Shown: piece by piece, positions 47,591-55,867 of the stretch
Numbering within the stretch: the first letter of the stretch is position 1
Layout of the letters: the number at the start of each line of letters is the position of its first letter
Source of the DNA: Leisingera caerulea DSM 24564
Lineage (GTDB): Bacteria > Pseudomonadota > Alphaproteobacteria > Rhodobacterales > Rhodobacteraceae
Direction: 5' to 3'
Length of the DNA stretch: 64,000 nt
NCBI RefSeq assembly: GCF_000473325.1
Contig: NZ_KI421513.1
Span: 1,559,217-1,623,216 of the forward strand
Notes under the pieces: model-generated
Told to the model about the DNA's origin: nothing
Databases searched by the model: none
Seen by the model: the letters and a program-made list of their open reading frames with translations, nothing else
Made by a program: the position numbers and the translations under genes

Positions 47591-48391
47591 TCAGGCAAAG
47601 TTGATGGATACGGAACCGAAGGGGCCGAAATCAGCGGTGATTTCCGTACCCGGCGGGCATTCTATGGGGCGGATGAAAGAGCCTGACAGCACGATATCCC
47701 CGGCCTCGATCTGTTGTCCATATTCCGCCATCCGGCGCGCCAGCCACAGGACCGAGGTGACGGGATCATTCAAGACGCCGGCGCCGAGGCCGGTTTCCTC
47801 CACCGTGCCGTTGCGCGCGGCGATGGCACCGGTCCAGCGCAGGTCGTGGGCGTTCGGGGCGTGGCGTTCGGCCCCCAGCACCAGGCCGGCGTTGGCTGCG
47901 TTGTCGCTGATGGTGTCGGTGATGATGCGGGGCTGGCCGGTATCCGGGTCAGCACGCAGGATACGGGTGTCGAGGATTTCCAGCGAGGGAGCCACATAGT
48001 CTGTTGCGGCCAGAACGTCCGCGCGGGTGCAGTCGGCGCCTGCGAGGGGGGACTTCATGACAAAGGCGATCTCCGCCTCCACCCGCGGCTGGATGAAGCG
48101 GCCTGCGGGGACGGTGGCGCCGTTTTCAAATGCCATGTCGTCCAGCAGCACGCCGCTGTCGGGCGTGGTGATGTTCAGCGCTTGCTGCATGGCGCGGCTG
48201 GTGAGGCCGATTTTCCAGCCGATTTTCTTGCGGCCGGAGGCCAGTTTTTGCCTGATTAGAGCCTGCTGGACCGCATAGGCATCGTCCAGCGTCATGCCGG
48301 GATATGCCAAGGAGAGCAGGCCGCATTGCTGGCCGGTTTGCTCGGCTTTGAACAGCCGGTCAGCGGCGTCTTGATGCTGCTCCGGGGTCAT
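47591..48391 (-). CDS. hpaH: 2-oxo-hept-4-ene-1,7-dioate hydratase
   Basis: Adds water to 2-oxohept-4-enedioate. 266 residues of the FAH-related hydratase family (MhpD/HpaH): KIGWKIGLTSRAMQQALNI near 55, QPRVEAEIAFVM near 100 with the metal Glu residues, YVAPSLEILDTRI near 130, and GDIVLSGSFIRPIECPPG near the end. The start ATG overlaps the stop of the preceding FAH-family gene by 4 bp. Confidence 0.94.
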   Translation of the reverse strand: MTPEQHQDAADRLFKAEQTGQQCGLLSLAYPGMTLDDAYAVQQALIRQKLASGRKKIGWKIGLTSRAMQQALNITTPDSGVLLDDMAFENGATVPAGRFIQPRVEAEIAFVMKSPLAGADCTRADVLAATDYVAPSLEILDTRILRADPDTGQPRIITDTISDNAANAGLVLGAERHAPNAHDLRWTGAIAARNGTVEETGLGAGVLNDPVTSVLWLARRMAEYGQQIEAGDIVLSGSFIRPIECPPGTEITADFGPFGSVSINFA

Positions 48392-49239
48392 GTCTCATCC
48401 TCAACCGTGTTGCGCAGGATGCCGATGCCCTCCACCTCGACCTCGACTACGTCGCCGGGGACCAGGTATTTTGGCGGGTCGAAGCGGGCGCCGGCACCAG
48501 TGGGGGTGCCGGTGATGATCACGTCGCCGGGCTGCAGGGTTGTGAAGGTGGAGATATAGGCGATCTCCTCGCGAATCGGGAACATCATCCGGCTGAGGGT
48601 GTCATCCTGACGGACCTCTCCGTTCACGCGGGTGAGGATGCGCGCGTCATCCAGCTGGGCAGCATCGGTGAAGGGCACCAGCCAGGGGCCGATAGCGCCG
48701 GAGTTGTCCCAGTTCTTGCCTTGCGTGACGTTGAATTTGGCGTGGCGCACCCAGTCGCGGATGGTGCCCTCATTCGCCAGTGTTAGAGCCGCAATATGGT
48801 CGTAGGCATCCTCCGGTTTGATCCGGCGCCCAGCTTTGCCGATCACCACCGCAACCTCGCCTTCGTAATCCAGCGTGTGGTTTTCCGGCGGGCGGATCAG
48901 CGGGCGCTCTGCCCCGGTGAAGGAGCGCGGGAAGCGGGGGAACAGGGACATGTGCTTGGGCTGGGCGGAGCCATCCTTGTATTCCGCGTTGCGGTCCGGA
49001 AAGTTGACGCCGACGCAGATGATCTTTTCCGGGTTGGGGATCGGGATCTCATAGGTGAAATCGGTGTGGGTAACGGGTTTGCCCTCGGCGGCCTCTGCGA
49101 GTGCGGGCAGGCCGTCTGCCGCGATCACGTCGCGCAGGGTGGGCCAGTGCGGGAATTGCGGGGAGAGGGCGATCATGCCTGCGTCTGTTACTGCGCCATA
49201 GAAAGTCTCGCCGTCGGCAGTGTAGGTGGCAAAGCGCAT
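48388..49239 (-). CDS. Fumarylacetoacetate hydrolase-family enzyme, probable OPET decarboxylase/isomerase
   Basis: 283 residues with a single FAH domain: IICVGVNFPDRNAEYK near 72, LDYEGEVAVVIGKAGRRI near 118 with the metal-binding Glu pair, and GDVIITGTPTGAGARFDPPKYLVPGD. In this pathway an FAH-family protein (HpaG) decarboxylates 5-oxopent-3-ene-1,2,5-tricarboxylate and isomerises the product. E. coli HpaG is a two-domain fusion; this is a single domain, so it may form homodimers or perform one step. Its start overlaps the upstream decarboxylase stop by 1 bp and its stop overlaps hpaH by 4 bp. Confidence 0.87.
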   Translation of the reverse strand: MRFATYTADGETFYGAVTDAGMIALSPQFPHWPTLRDVIAADGLPALAEAAEGKPVTHTDFTYEIPIPNPEKIICVGVNFPDRNAEYKDGSAQPKHMSLFPRFPRSFTGAERPLIRPPENHTLDYEGEVAVVIGKAGRRIKPEDAYDHIAALTLANEGTIRDWVRHAKFNVTQGKNWDNSGAIGPWLVPFTDAAQLDDARILTRVNGEVRQDDTLSRMMFPIREEIAYISTFTTLQPGDVIITGTPTGAGARFDPPKYLVPGDVVEVEVEGIGILRNTVEDET

Positions 49240-50651
49240 CAGGTCAGGCTCCTTGCGATTTCGGTGATGACATCGAAGGCCATCATCACGTCGGCTTCGG
49301 TGGTCTCGAACTGGCCCGCCTGGAAGCGGATCACCAGCTGACCGTCGAGGCGGGTCTGGGTCAGGTAGATGCGGCCGTCGTCGTTGATGGCATTGACCAG
49401 CCGCAGATTCAGATCGTCCAGATCCGCAGCGCCTTCGGGCGCGTATCGGAAGGACCAGAGCGACCACATCGGCGGGGTGGTGATCTGGAAATCAGGCTCT
49501 GACTGGAGCTTTTCGTGGAGCTGGGTCGACCAGTTGATGTGGTTGCGCAGGCGCTGGCGCAGGCCCTCCAAACCGTAGGTGCGGATCAGGAACCAGATCT
49601 TGAGCGCGCGGAAGCGGCGGCCCAGCGGCACCGACCATTCGGAGTAGTTGATGATGCCGTCATGGCCGTGGGTTTTGAGGTATTCCGGGCTGATGGCGAG
49701 TGTCTGGACCAGATCATCCGGGTTCTTCAGGAAATGGGCGGAGCAGTCGAACTGCACGCCAAGCCATTTGTGCGGGTTGAAGACGATGCTGTCGGCGCGC
49801 TCCACTCCCGGCCAGTAGTGCCGGTATTCGGGGCAGATCATGGCGGAGCCGGCCCAGGCCGCGTCCACATGGGTATAGAGACCGTATTTTTCGGCCACAT
49901 CCAGCACCTTGTCGACCGGGTCTGTGGCGCCAACGCCGGTGCCGCCGACGCAGAGAATCACGCCGGCGGGCTGACGGCCAGCGGCGAGGTCGGCCTGAAT
50001 GGCCGCCTCCAGCGCGTCCGGGTCCATGCCGCGCCAGTCGCCCTTGATGGGGATGCGGATCAGGTTCTGCTGGCCGATGCCTGCAACCCAGATGGCGCGG
50101 TCGATGGAGGTGTGGACCTCCGACGAGCAGTAGATGCGGAGCGGCTTTTGGCCGAAAAGCCCCTGTTGGTTGCCCTGCCAATTCAATGCCTTTTCCCGCA
50201 TTGTCAGGACGGCGGCGAGGGTGGCGGAAGAGGCGGAGTCCTGGATCACGCCCTGGAACTGGTCCGGCAGGTCCAGCGCCTGGCGCAGCCAGTCCATCAT
50301 CCTGGTTTCCATCTCGGTCGCCGCGGGGGAGGTCTGCCACAACATGCATTGCGGCGCGATGGCGGCGGTCAGGAATTCGGCCAGCACAGAGGGTGCGGCG
50401 GCGTTGGAGGTGAAATAGGCAAAGAAGCGCGGGTGCTGCCAATGGGTGATGCCGGGCATCACGATGTCCTCGAAATCGCGGAAGATCGCCTCCATACCCT
50501 CGCCGTCCTCGGGCGGGGTCTGGGGCAGGGCATTCAGCACCTCGCCGGGCTCGGTCCTGGCGCGCACCGGGCGGTCGCCGACGGTCAGGTGGTAGTCCTG
50601 CGTCCAGTCCGCGACCTTGCGGCCCCATTCGGAGAATTCATCCCAATTCAT
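49239..50651 (-). CDS. PLP-dependent aromatic-L-amino-acid decarboxylase family protein
   Basis: A 470-residue group II decarboxylase of the DOPA/tyrosine/tryptophan decarboxylase type. PLP Lys is in FNPHKWLGVQFDCSA near 303; THVDAAWAGSAMICPEYRHYWPGVERADS holds the cofactor Asp; HPRFFAYFTSNAAAPSVLAE near residue 73 lines the substrate pocket. It is embedded in the homoprotocatechuate operon, with a start/stop overlap to the FAH-family gene. That position suggests decarboxylation of an aromatic amino acid (for example DOPA or tyrosine) feeding amine to aldehyde to arylacetate catabolism; this is inference. Confidence 0.9.
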   Translation of the reverse strand: MNWDEFSEWGRKVADWTQDYHLTVGDRPVRARTEPGEVLNALPQTPPEDGEGMEAIFRDFEDIVMPGITHWQHPRFFAYFTSNAAAPSVLAEFLTAAIAPQCMLWQTSPAATEMETRMMDWLRQALDLPDQFQGVIQDSASSATLAAVLTMREKALNWQGNQQGLFGQKPLRIYCSSEVHTSIDRAIWVAGIGQQNLIRIPIKGDWRGMDPDALEAAIQADLAAGRQPAGVILCVGGTGVGATDPVDKVLDVAEKYGLYTHVDAAWAGSAMICPEYRHYWPGVERADSIVFNPHKWLGVQFDCSAHFLKNPDDLVQTLAISPEYLKTHGHDGIINYSEWSVPLGRRFRALKIWFLIRTYGLEGLRQRLRNHINWSTQLHEKLQSEPDFQITTPPMWSLWSFRYAPEGAADLDDLNLRLVNAINDDGRIYLTQTRLDGQLVIRFQAGQFETTEADVMMAFDVITEIARSLT

Positions 50652-50743
50652 CTTTTCATACTCTCAATGGACGCGGGGCGGTCCTCAATTTCCATATCTC
50701 CTGCCCGGCGGAACCGCCGGGCCGCGCCTGCCTGCCCCCCCGG

Positions 50744-50770
50744 CAGGCGCGTTCGCGTCCGCCCAAGCAG
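50744..50770. repeat. 27-bp repeat pair, copy 2 (copy 1 at 4161-4187)
   Basis: Starts CAGGCGC, contains TTCGCG and ends AGCAG. 23 of 27 positions match 4161-4187. It lies in the 149-bp gap between the decarboxylase and hpaD genes beside a GC hairpin (GCGCCTGCC/GGCAGGCGC). Confidence 0.5.
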
Positions 50771-50800
50771 CCGCGCCTCTCAGCTATGATATTGCGAGGT

Positions 50801-51781
50801 TCAAGGTGCGATAATCGGCTGGGCGTTCAAAGCGCTGGGTTTCGCAGTGGCGCCTTCAAACACCGAGCCTTCCTCGAACCAGCTGCGCGGCGCCGGGGCG
50901 CCCCAGAGGGTCTGGCGCTGCGGGTCGGTGAGTGACCATTTGATCGGTTCCAGGTCCGGATCGACGGTCTGGTAATCGGAGCAATAGATCTCAATCCGGT
51001 GGCCATCAGGGTCGCGCACATAAAGGAAGAAGGCGTTGGAGATGCCGTGGCGGCCGGGGCCGCGCTCGATGTTGTCCACGTAGCCGGTGGTCGACATCAG
51101 GTCCAGGAGGTCGATGATGTTCAAGGGGTTCGGCACCCAGAAGGCGGTGTGGTGCAGGCGGGGGCCAAGGCCGTTGGTGAAGGCCACGTCATGCACGCCG
51201 CCCTTGCGGTGCATCCAGGCGGCCCAGATCTTGCCGCTGTCGTCATCCTCGGTGAACTCAGTCACGCGGAATCCCATCTCGTTGTAGAACGCGACGGAGG
51301 CATCCACGTCCGCCGAGAACATGTTGAAATGGTCGATGCGCAGCGGTTTCACCCCGTTGTAGAGCCTGTATTTCTGGTGGATCGGCTCCAGCCGGTCCAT
51401 TTTCACATAGAACTCCAAGGGGATGCCCCAGGGGTCGCGGGTGCGCAACGTGCGGTCCATGTGGGGGCGGTCGACCCATTCCACCGGCAGGCCCTTGGAG
51501 GCGAAGAACTCCGCCGCCTTGTCCAGGTCCGGCTCGTCATAGAGCTTGAAGCCGAGGACACCGACCGAGGCGGTGTCTGCTTTCGCCAGCACGATGCAAT
51601 GGTGGCCGCGTTCCTCCATCGCGCGCAAGTAGATGCGGCCTTCGTCCTCATGCGTCACTTGCAGGCCGAGGGTGTCCACGTAGAAGGCGCGGGAGGCGGC
51701 GAGGTCGGTGACGCGGTATTCCACATGGCTGAGCCGCACGATGTTGAAGGGCGGGTAGAGGTTCGGGGCGGGAACAGGCAT
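50801..51781 (-). CDS. hpaD: 3,4-dihydroxyphenylacetate 2,3-dioxygenase
   Basis: Extradiol ring-cleavage dioxygenase giving 5-carboxymethyl-2-hydroxymuconate semialdehyde. 326 residues, two vicinal-oxygen-chelate domains (about 15-130 and 148-270). The metal triad is visible as His151 (RIDHFNMF), His211 (RLHHTAFWV) and Glu264 (HRIEIYCSDY), aligning with His155, His214 and Glu267 of the Brevibacterium fuscum enzyme as I recall it. The metal may be Fe or Mn. It is 149 bp upstream of the decarboxylase, the longest gap in this operon. Confidence 0.95.
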   Translation of the reverse strand: MPVPAPNLYPPFNIVRLSHVEYRVTDLAASRAFYVDTLGLQVTHEDEGRIYLRAMEERGHHCIVLAKADTASVGVLGFKLYDEPDLDKAAEFFASKGLPVEWVDRPHMDRTLRTRDPWGIPLEFYVKMDRLEPIHQKYRLYNGVKPLRIDHFNMFSADVDASVAFYNEMGFRVTEFTEDDDSGKIWAAWMHRKGGVHDVAFTNGLGPRLHHTAFWVPNPLNIIDLLDLMSTTGYVDNIERGPGRHGISNAFFLYVRDPDGHRIEIYCSDYQTVDPDLEPIKWSLTDPQRQTLWGAPAPRSWFEEGSVFEGATAKPSALNAQPIIAP

Positions 51782-51838
51782 GGTTTGAACCTTTCACTTG
51801 AGGCCGGGGCGGGAGCGAGGGGCCGGCCCCTCGCGCAC

Positions 51839-51863
51839 CCCGGGATATTTTGAGCCGGATGAA
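51839..51863 (+). repeat. 25-bp gene-end element, copy 2
   Basis: Reads CCCGGGATATTT, three bases, GCCGGATGAA. Compare 20091-20115 on the other strand (21 of 25 match). Located between hpaD and hpaE. A looser relative follows dnaE2 (7855-7885). Confidence 0.55.
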
Positions 51864-51870
51864 GAGCGGA

Positions 51871-53382
51871 TCAGGCGCCAAGGCGCGGGATTTTGTGGTG
51901 GCCCAGGGCAAAGCCGATGTGTTTCTGTTCCATATAGAACTCGAAGCTCCAGTCGCCGCCGTCGCGGCCGATGCCGCTGGACTTGACCCCGCCAAATGGT
52001 GTGGGCAGGTGGCGGACGTTTTCCGAATTCACCCAGATCATCCCGGCCTCGAGCGCGTTTGTGAAGCGCAGGGCGCGGGTGAGGTCGTTGGTCCAGACAT
52101 AGCCGGTGAGGCCGTACTGCGTGCCGTTGGCCAGTGCCAGAGCCTCATCTTCGTCCTTGAAGCGGATGGATGTGAGGACCGGGCCGAAGATTTCCTCCTG
52201 CGCGATGGTCATATCGTTGGTGGCATTTGTGAACAGCGTTGGACGGACGAACCAGCCCTTGTCGCCCGCGCGGGTGCCGCCGGCGGCGATGGTGGCGCCA
52301 TCCTGTTTGGCAGTCTCGAAGTAGGAGGTGACCTTGTCGAAATGCACCTTGTGGATCAGCGGGCCGACCTCGGTGGCCGGATCCAGCGGGTGGCCGACCT
52401 TGATGCTGTTGACGCGTTCGATCAGCTTGGCCTCGAATTCGTCAGCGATGCTGTCCTGCACCAGGAGGCGCGAGGAGGAGGTGCAGCGCTCGCCATTGAG
52501 CGAGTAGATCATGAAGATCGCCGCATCGAGCGCCCGGTCGAGGTCGGCGTCGTCAAAAACCACCACCGGATTCTTGCCCCCCAGTTCGAAATGCACACGC
52601 TTCAGGGTGTCTGCGCCCTGTTTCATGATCATTGAGCCGGTTTTGGACTCGCCGACAAAGGCGATGGCCTTGATGTCCTTGTGTTCGGTGAGAGCCTTGC
52701 CCGCGTCCTCGCCAAAGCCGTTGACCAGGTTCCAGACGCCCGGCGGCAGGCCTGCCTCATGGGCGATTTCGGCCAGGATGCGGGCGGTGAGGGGGGAGAA
52801 TTCGGCAGGTTTGTGGACAACGGTGCAGCCGGCGGCCAGCGCGGGCGCGATCTTCCATGTGGACAGCATGAAGGGCGTGTTCCAGGGGGTGATCACGCCA
52901 ACCGGGCCGATCGGGACGCGGGTGGTCACGTTCATCAGCGTTGGCGATTGCAGCTGCTGGCCGTCGCGGGCGGAGGCGGCCTTGTCGGCGAAGAAGCGGA
53001 AGTTCTCGGCGCCGCGCAGCGCCGCCTTGGACATGAAGCGCAGGGCCTGGCCGGTGTCCCAGCATTCGCAGAGCGCAATCTCTTCGGCGCGTTCGACGAT
53101 CAGATCGGCAATGCGGTGCAGGACCTTTTTGCGCTCCAGCGCAGGCATGTCGCGCCAGGCGGGGAAGGCCTCCCTGGCGGCCTGGGCGGCAGCGTCGATG
53201 TCCTCGGCACTTCCCTTGGCAACCGAGCAGATCACGCTTTCATCCACCGGCGAGGACGTCTCAAACGTGGCGGCGGAGGCGGCGGGGCGGCTTTCGCCGT
53301 TGATCAGGTTCAGGATGCCGTCCGTGCGGAAGCGGGCCAAGTGGCGGTTCAGCGTTTCGGTGTTGGTGGCCAGATCGCTCAT
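51871..53382 (-). CDS. hpaE: 5-carboxymethyl-2-hydroxymuconate semialdehyde dehydrogenase
   Basis: NAD-dependent aldehyde dehydrogenase oxidising the ring-cleavage product. 503 residues. Motifs: ITPWNTPFMLSTWKIAPALA, catalytic Glu in FELGGKNPVVVFDDAD near 267, catalytic Cys in LNGERCTSSSRLLVQ near 300, and QEEIFGPVLTSIRF. The N-terminal extension and overall sequence are typical of HpaE. The ATG overlaps the hpaF stop by 4 bp. Confidence 0.95.
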   Translation of the reverse strand: MSDLATNTETLNRHLARFRTDGILNLINGESRPAASAATFETSSPVDESVICSVAKGSAEDIDAAAQAAREAFPAWRDMPALERKKVLHRIADLIVERAEEIALCECWDTGQALRFMSKAALRGAENFRFFADKAASARDGQQLQSPTLMNVTTRVPIGPVGVITPWNTPFMLSTWKIAPALAAGCTVVHKPAEFSPLTARILAEIAHEAGLPPGVWNLVNGFGEDAGKALTEHKDIKAIAFVGESKTGSMIMKQGADTLKRVHFELGGKNPVVVFDDADLDRALDAAIFMIYSLNGERCTSSSRLLVQDSIADEFEAKLIERVNSIKVGHPLDPATEVGPLIHKVHFDKVTSYFETAKQDGATIAAGGTRAGDKGWFVRPTLFTNATNDMTIAQEEIFGPVLTSIRFKDEDEALALANGTQYGLTGYVWTNDLTRALRFTNALEAGMIWVNSENVRHLPTPFGGVKSSGIGRDGGDWSFEFYMEQKHIGFALGHHKIPRLGA

Positions 53383-53774
53383 GACGGGTCCGCCTTTTGC
53401 ATATGGTCGCGGATGGTGCCGCATTTCGGGGAAAGCTCCGGGTCGATGTCGCGCATCTCCAGCGAGAGCGCGATGGAGTGCTGCTGCAGGGCCGACTCCA
53501 GGAACGCCCGGGCCGCGTCGAACACCGCCTGGGCGGCGCGTTTGCGGGTGTCGAGATCGCGGCCGGCCCGCAGCCGCACTGAGATGTCGACATAGCCGTG
53601 CCGGTCATCGCCATCGGCAATCGAAACGTGATTGGCCGCAAAGGCCCGCACCCGGATGCCTGCCAGCGGGAACACGCCGGTGGCCGCTGCCGCCTGCCGC
53701 AAGTGGCGGCACAGCGCGGCAATATCAGTGCGGTCCTCCATGTTGGGGGAATAGTCCAGCGTGATGTGCGGCAT
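53379..53774 (-). CDS. hpaF: 5-carboxymethyl-2-hydroxymuconate delta-isomerase
   Basis: Tautomerase-superfamily isomerase of 131 residues converting 5-carboxymethyl-2-hydroxymuconate to 5-oxopent-3-ene-1,2,5-tricarboxylate. The start MPHITLDYSPN places Pro directly after Met, and this N-terminal Pro is the catalytic base in the family; this supports 53774 over the longer upstream frame. AGGAGGA precedes it. HVSIADGDDRHGYVDISVRLRAGR in the middle is typical. First gene of the hpa operon. Confidence 0.93.
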   Translation of the reverse strand: MPHITLDYSPNMEDRTDIAALCRHLRQAAAATGVFPLAGIRVRAFAANHVSIADGDDRHGYVDISVRLRAGRDLDTRKRAAQAVFDAARAFLESALQQHSIALSLEMRDIDPELSPKCGTIRDHMQKADPS

Positions 53775-53792
53775 ATCCAGCGTCCTCCTGAA

Positions 53793-53812
53793 TTGCTTAA
53801 CATGTTTAGCAA
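53793..53812. promoter_or_regulatory. Probable HpaR operator
   Basis: TTGCTTAACATGTTTAGCAA, a 20-bp palindrome with one mismatched pair, 18 bp upstream of hpaF and 75 bp upstream of hpaR in the divergent region. Length and symmetry suit a MarR-family dimer, so it may repress hpaF and perhaps hpaR. Confidence 0.75.
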
Positions 53813-53887
53813 ATGGAAGGTCGCTGGTCAAGCAGAAGAAATTCAAGCAGCAATTGCGTTTAGCCTGAAGCGGGGTGATAATCGCCT

Positions 53888-54328
53888 ATGACCAAGATGA
53901 TGCCGGCCACCGACCGTTCGCTGCCAATAGCTCTGCTCCGGGCGCGGGAACGTGTGATGGGTCCGATCCGGGCGCTGCTGAGCGGGGCCGGTCTGACCGA
54001 GCAGCAGTGGCGGGTGCTGCGGGTGGTGCAGGAGGACGGGCCGATTGACCCGACCCAGATTGCCGACAAGGCCTGCCTGCTGCTGCCAAGCCTGACGCGG
54101 ATCCTGCAGAAGCTGGAGGAGAAGCAACTGATCAGCCGCGCGCGCGACAAGGAGGACCGCCGCCGCCAGGTGGTGCGCATCGCGCCTGCGGGCGAGAAGG
54201 TCATCGCCGACAACATTGAGGCGAGTCTGGAGCTGATGAACCGCACCCGGGCCAAGATGGGAGCAGAGCGCTATGAGGCGCTTTTGGACCTGTTGAATGA
54301 ACTGGACCAGATCGACCTGTCAGAGTGA
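53888..54328 (+). CDS. hpaR: Homoprotocatechuate degradation operon regulator HpaR (MarR family)
   Basis: 146 residues. Winged HTH of the MarR type: LTEQQWRVLRVVQEDGPIDPTQIADKACLLLPSLTRILQKLEEKQLISRARDKEDRRRQ (in parts about 36-96). N-terminal ALLRARERVMGPIRALL is typical of HpaR. In E. coli W HpaR represses the hpa genes and responds to hydroxyphenylacetates. The gene is divergent from hpaF, with a palindromic operator between them, fitting this role. Confidence 0.92.
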   Translation: MTKMMPATDRSLPIALLRARERVMGPIRALLSGAGLTEQQWRVLRVVQEDGPIDPTQIADKACLLLPSLTRILQKLEEKQLISRARDKEDRRRQVVRIAPAGEKVIADNIEASLELMNRTRAKMGAERYEALLDLLNELDQIDLSE

Positions 54329-54366
54329 GTCGTTTCTGCCGCATTTGGCGCGGATGCCGGATCGGG

Positions 54367-54385
54367 TGACGCAAACCGCGCGTCA
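54367..54385. promoter_or_regulatory. Inverted repeat TGACGC-N7-GCGTCA upstream of soxB (site 1)
   Basis: TGACGCAAACCGCGCGTCA, a perfect 6-bp inverted repeat with a 7-nt spacer. A near-identical site occurs at 54512-54530. Lies between hpaR and soxB. Confidence 0.6.
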
Positions 54386-54511
54386 TGTGGGGTTTTGGCG
54401 GCTTCGCGGGGGAAGTGCGCTTTTTTCTTTTAAATCAGCGAATTGATGGGGTTTGCGCCTGACTGTAGTCCAAAATGGGTTGCCGGATCTGAATGGGCGA
54501 ACTGACGCTGA

Positions 54512-54530
54512 TGACGCAAATGGCGCGTCC
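54512..54530. promoter_or_regulatory. Inverted repeat TGACGC-N7-GCGTCC upstream of soxB (site 2)
   Basis: TGACGCAAATGGCGCGTCC, same spacing as site 1 with one arm base changed, 72 bp before the soxB start. Extra TGACGC half-sites occur at 54503 and 54555. Probably operators for a regulator of the sarcosine oxidase genes. Confidence 0.6.
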
Positions 54531-54601
54531 GGTGTCCGAAATCCCCCTGTGAGGTGACGCATTTCTCACTCAATCTGCCGGGGACAGTTGATGAGGACAT
54601 C

Positions 54602-55852
54602 ATGCGGTACTCCGGCCTGAAAGTGATCAAGGAGGCCCTGACGGGCCACAAGGGATGGCGCCCGACCTGGCGCGATCCGGAACCCAAGAAGAGCTACGAT
54701 GTGGTGATCATCGGCGGTGGCGGGCATGGGTTGGCGACGGCCTATTACCTGGCCAAGAACCATGGGCTAACCAATGTCGCGGTGATCGAGAAGGGCTGGA
54801 TCGGCGGCGGCAACGTGGGCCGCAACACCACCATTATCCGCTCCAACTACCTGCTGGACGGCAATGAACCGTTTTATGAGCTGTCGCTGAAACTGTGGGA
54901 AGGGCTGGAGCAGGACTTCAACTACAACGCCATGGTCAGCCAGCGCGGCATTCTGAACCTGGTGCATACGGACGCGCAGCGTGATGCGGCGCGGCGGCGG
55001 GGCAATGCGATGATCCTGAACGGCTCGGATGCGGAGCTGCTGGACACCGATGGCGTCCGTGAGATGTATCCGTTCCTGAACTTCAACAACGCGCGCTTTC
55101 CGATCAAGGGCGGGCTGCTGCACCGCCGCGGCGGCACCGTGCGCCATGATGCGGTGGCCTGGGGCTATGCCCGCGGTGCCGACCTGCGCGGGGTGGACAT
55201 CATCCAGAACTGCGAAGTCACCGGCTTCAAGATCGAGAACGGCAGATGCCTGGGTGTGGAAACCACCAAGGGCTTTATCGGCGCCAACAAGGTGGCGAGC
55301 TGCGTGGCCGGCTCCTCCAGCCGGGTGATGGAGAAGGCTGGGATGCGCCTGCCGATCGAAAGCCATGTGCTGCAGGCCTTTGTGTCCGAGGGGCTGAAGC
55401 CGGTGCTGGACGGGGTGATCACCTTTGGTGCGGGCCATTTCTACTGCAGCCAGTCGGACAAGGGCGGTCTGGTCTTTGGCGGCGATCTGGACATGTACAA
55501 CTCCTATGCGCAGCGCGGCAATTTGCCGGTGGTCGAGGACGTGATGGAAGGCGGCATGGCCCTGATCCCGGCGCTGGGCCGAGTGCGGATGCTGCGCAGC
55601 TGGGGCGGCATCATGGACATGTCGATGGACGGTTCCCCCTTCATCGACAAGACCCATATCGACGGCCTCTATTTCAATGGCGGCTGGTGCTACGGCGGGT
55701 TCAAGGCGACCCCGGCCTCGGGCTGGTGCTATGCGCATCTGCTGGCGACCGACACGCCGCACAAGGTGGCCACGGCCTACCGGCTCGACCGGTTCCGCCG
55801 CGGCTGCATGATTGATGAAAAGGGCCAGGGCGCCCAGCCGAACCTGCACTGA
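54602..55852 (+). CDS. soxB: Sarcosine oxidase subunit beta
   Basis: 416 residues. FAD-binding motif VVIIGGGGHGLATAYYLAKNHG starts near residue 33. RHDAVAWGYARGADLRGVDI near 181 covers the His and adjacent region involved in FMN attachment in this subunit family. Demethylates sarcosine oxidatively to glycine; the C1 unit passes to tetrahydrofolate bound by SoxA. ATG 54602 has GAGG upstream; a GTG frame starting at 54554 adds residues without homology. First gene of soxBDAG. Confidence 0.95.
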   Translation: MRYSGLKVIKEALTGHKGWRPTWRDPEPKKSYDVVIIGGGGHGLATAYYLAKNHGLTNVAVIEKGWIGGGNVGRNTTIIRSNYLLDGNEPFYELSLKLWEGLEQDFNYNAMVSQRGILNLVHTDAQRDAARRRGNAMILNGSDAELLDTDGVREMYPFLNFNNARFPIKGGLLHRRGGTVRHDAVAWGYARGADLRGVDIIQNCEVTGFKIENGRCLGVETTKGFIGANKVASCVAGSSSRVMEKAGMRLPIESHVLQAFVSEGLKPVLDGVITFGAGHFYCSQSDKGGLVFGGDLDMYNSYAQRGNLPVVEDVMEGGMALIPALGRVRMLRSWGGIMDMSMDGSPFIDKTHIDGLYFNGGWCYGGFKATPASGWCYAHLLATDTPHKVATAYRLDRFRRGCMIDEKGQGAQPNLH

Positions 55853-55867
55853 GGAAAGGAGCACACG

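Noticed and set aside
54400..54430. Possible hpaR terminator (T-rich tract at 54419-54428)
   Set aside because: Only a 4-bp stem (CTTC/GAAG) precedes the T-tract, too weak to call.
54554..54601. GTG-initiated extension of soxB
   Set aside because: It covers a TGACGC half-site and lacks homology; ATG 54602 has a suitable ribosome site.
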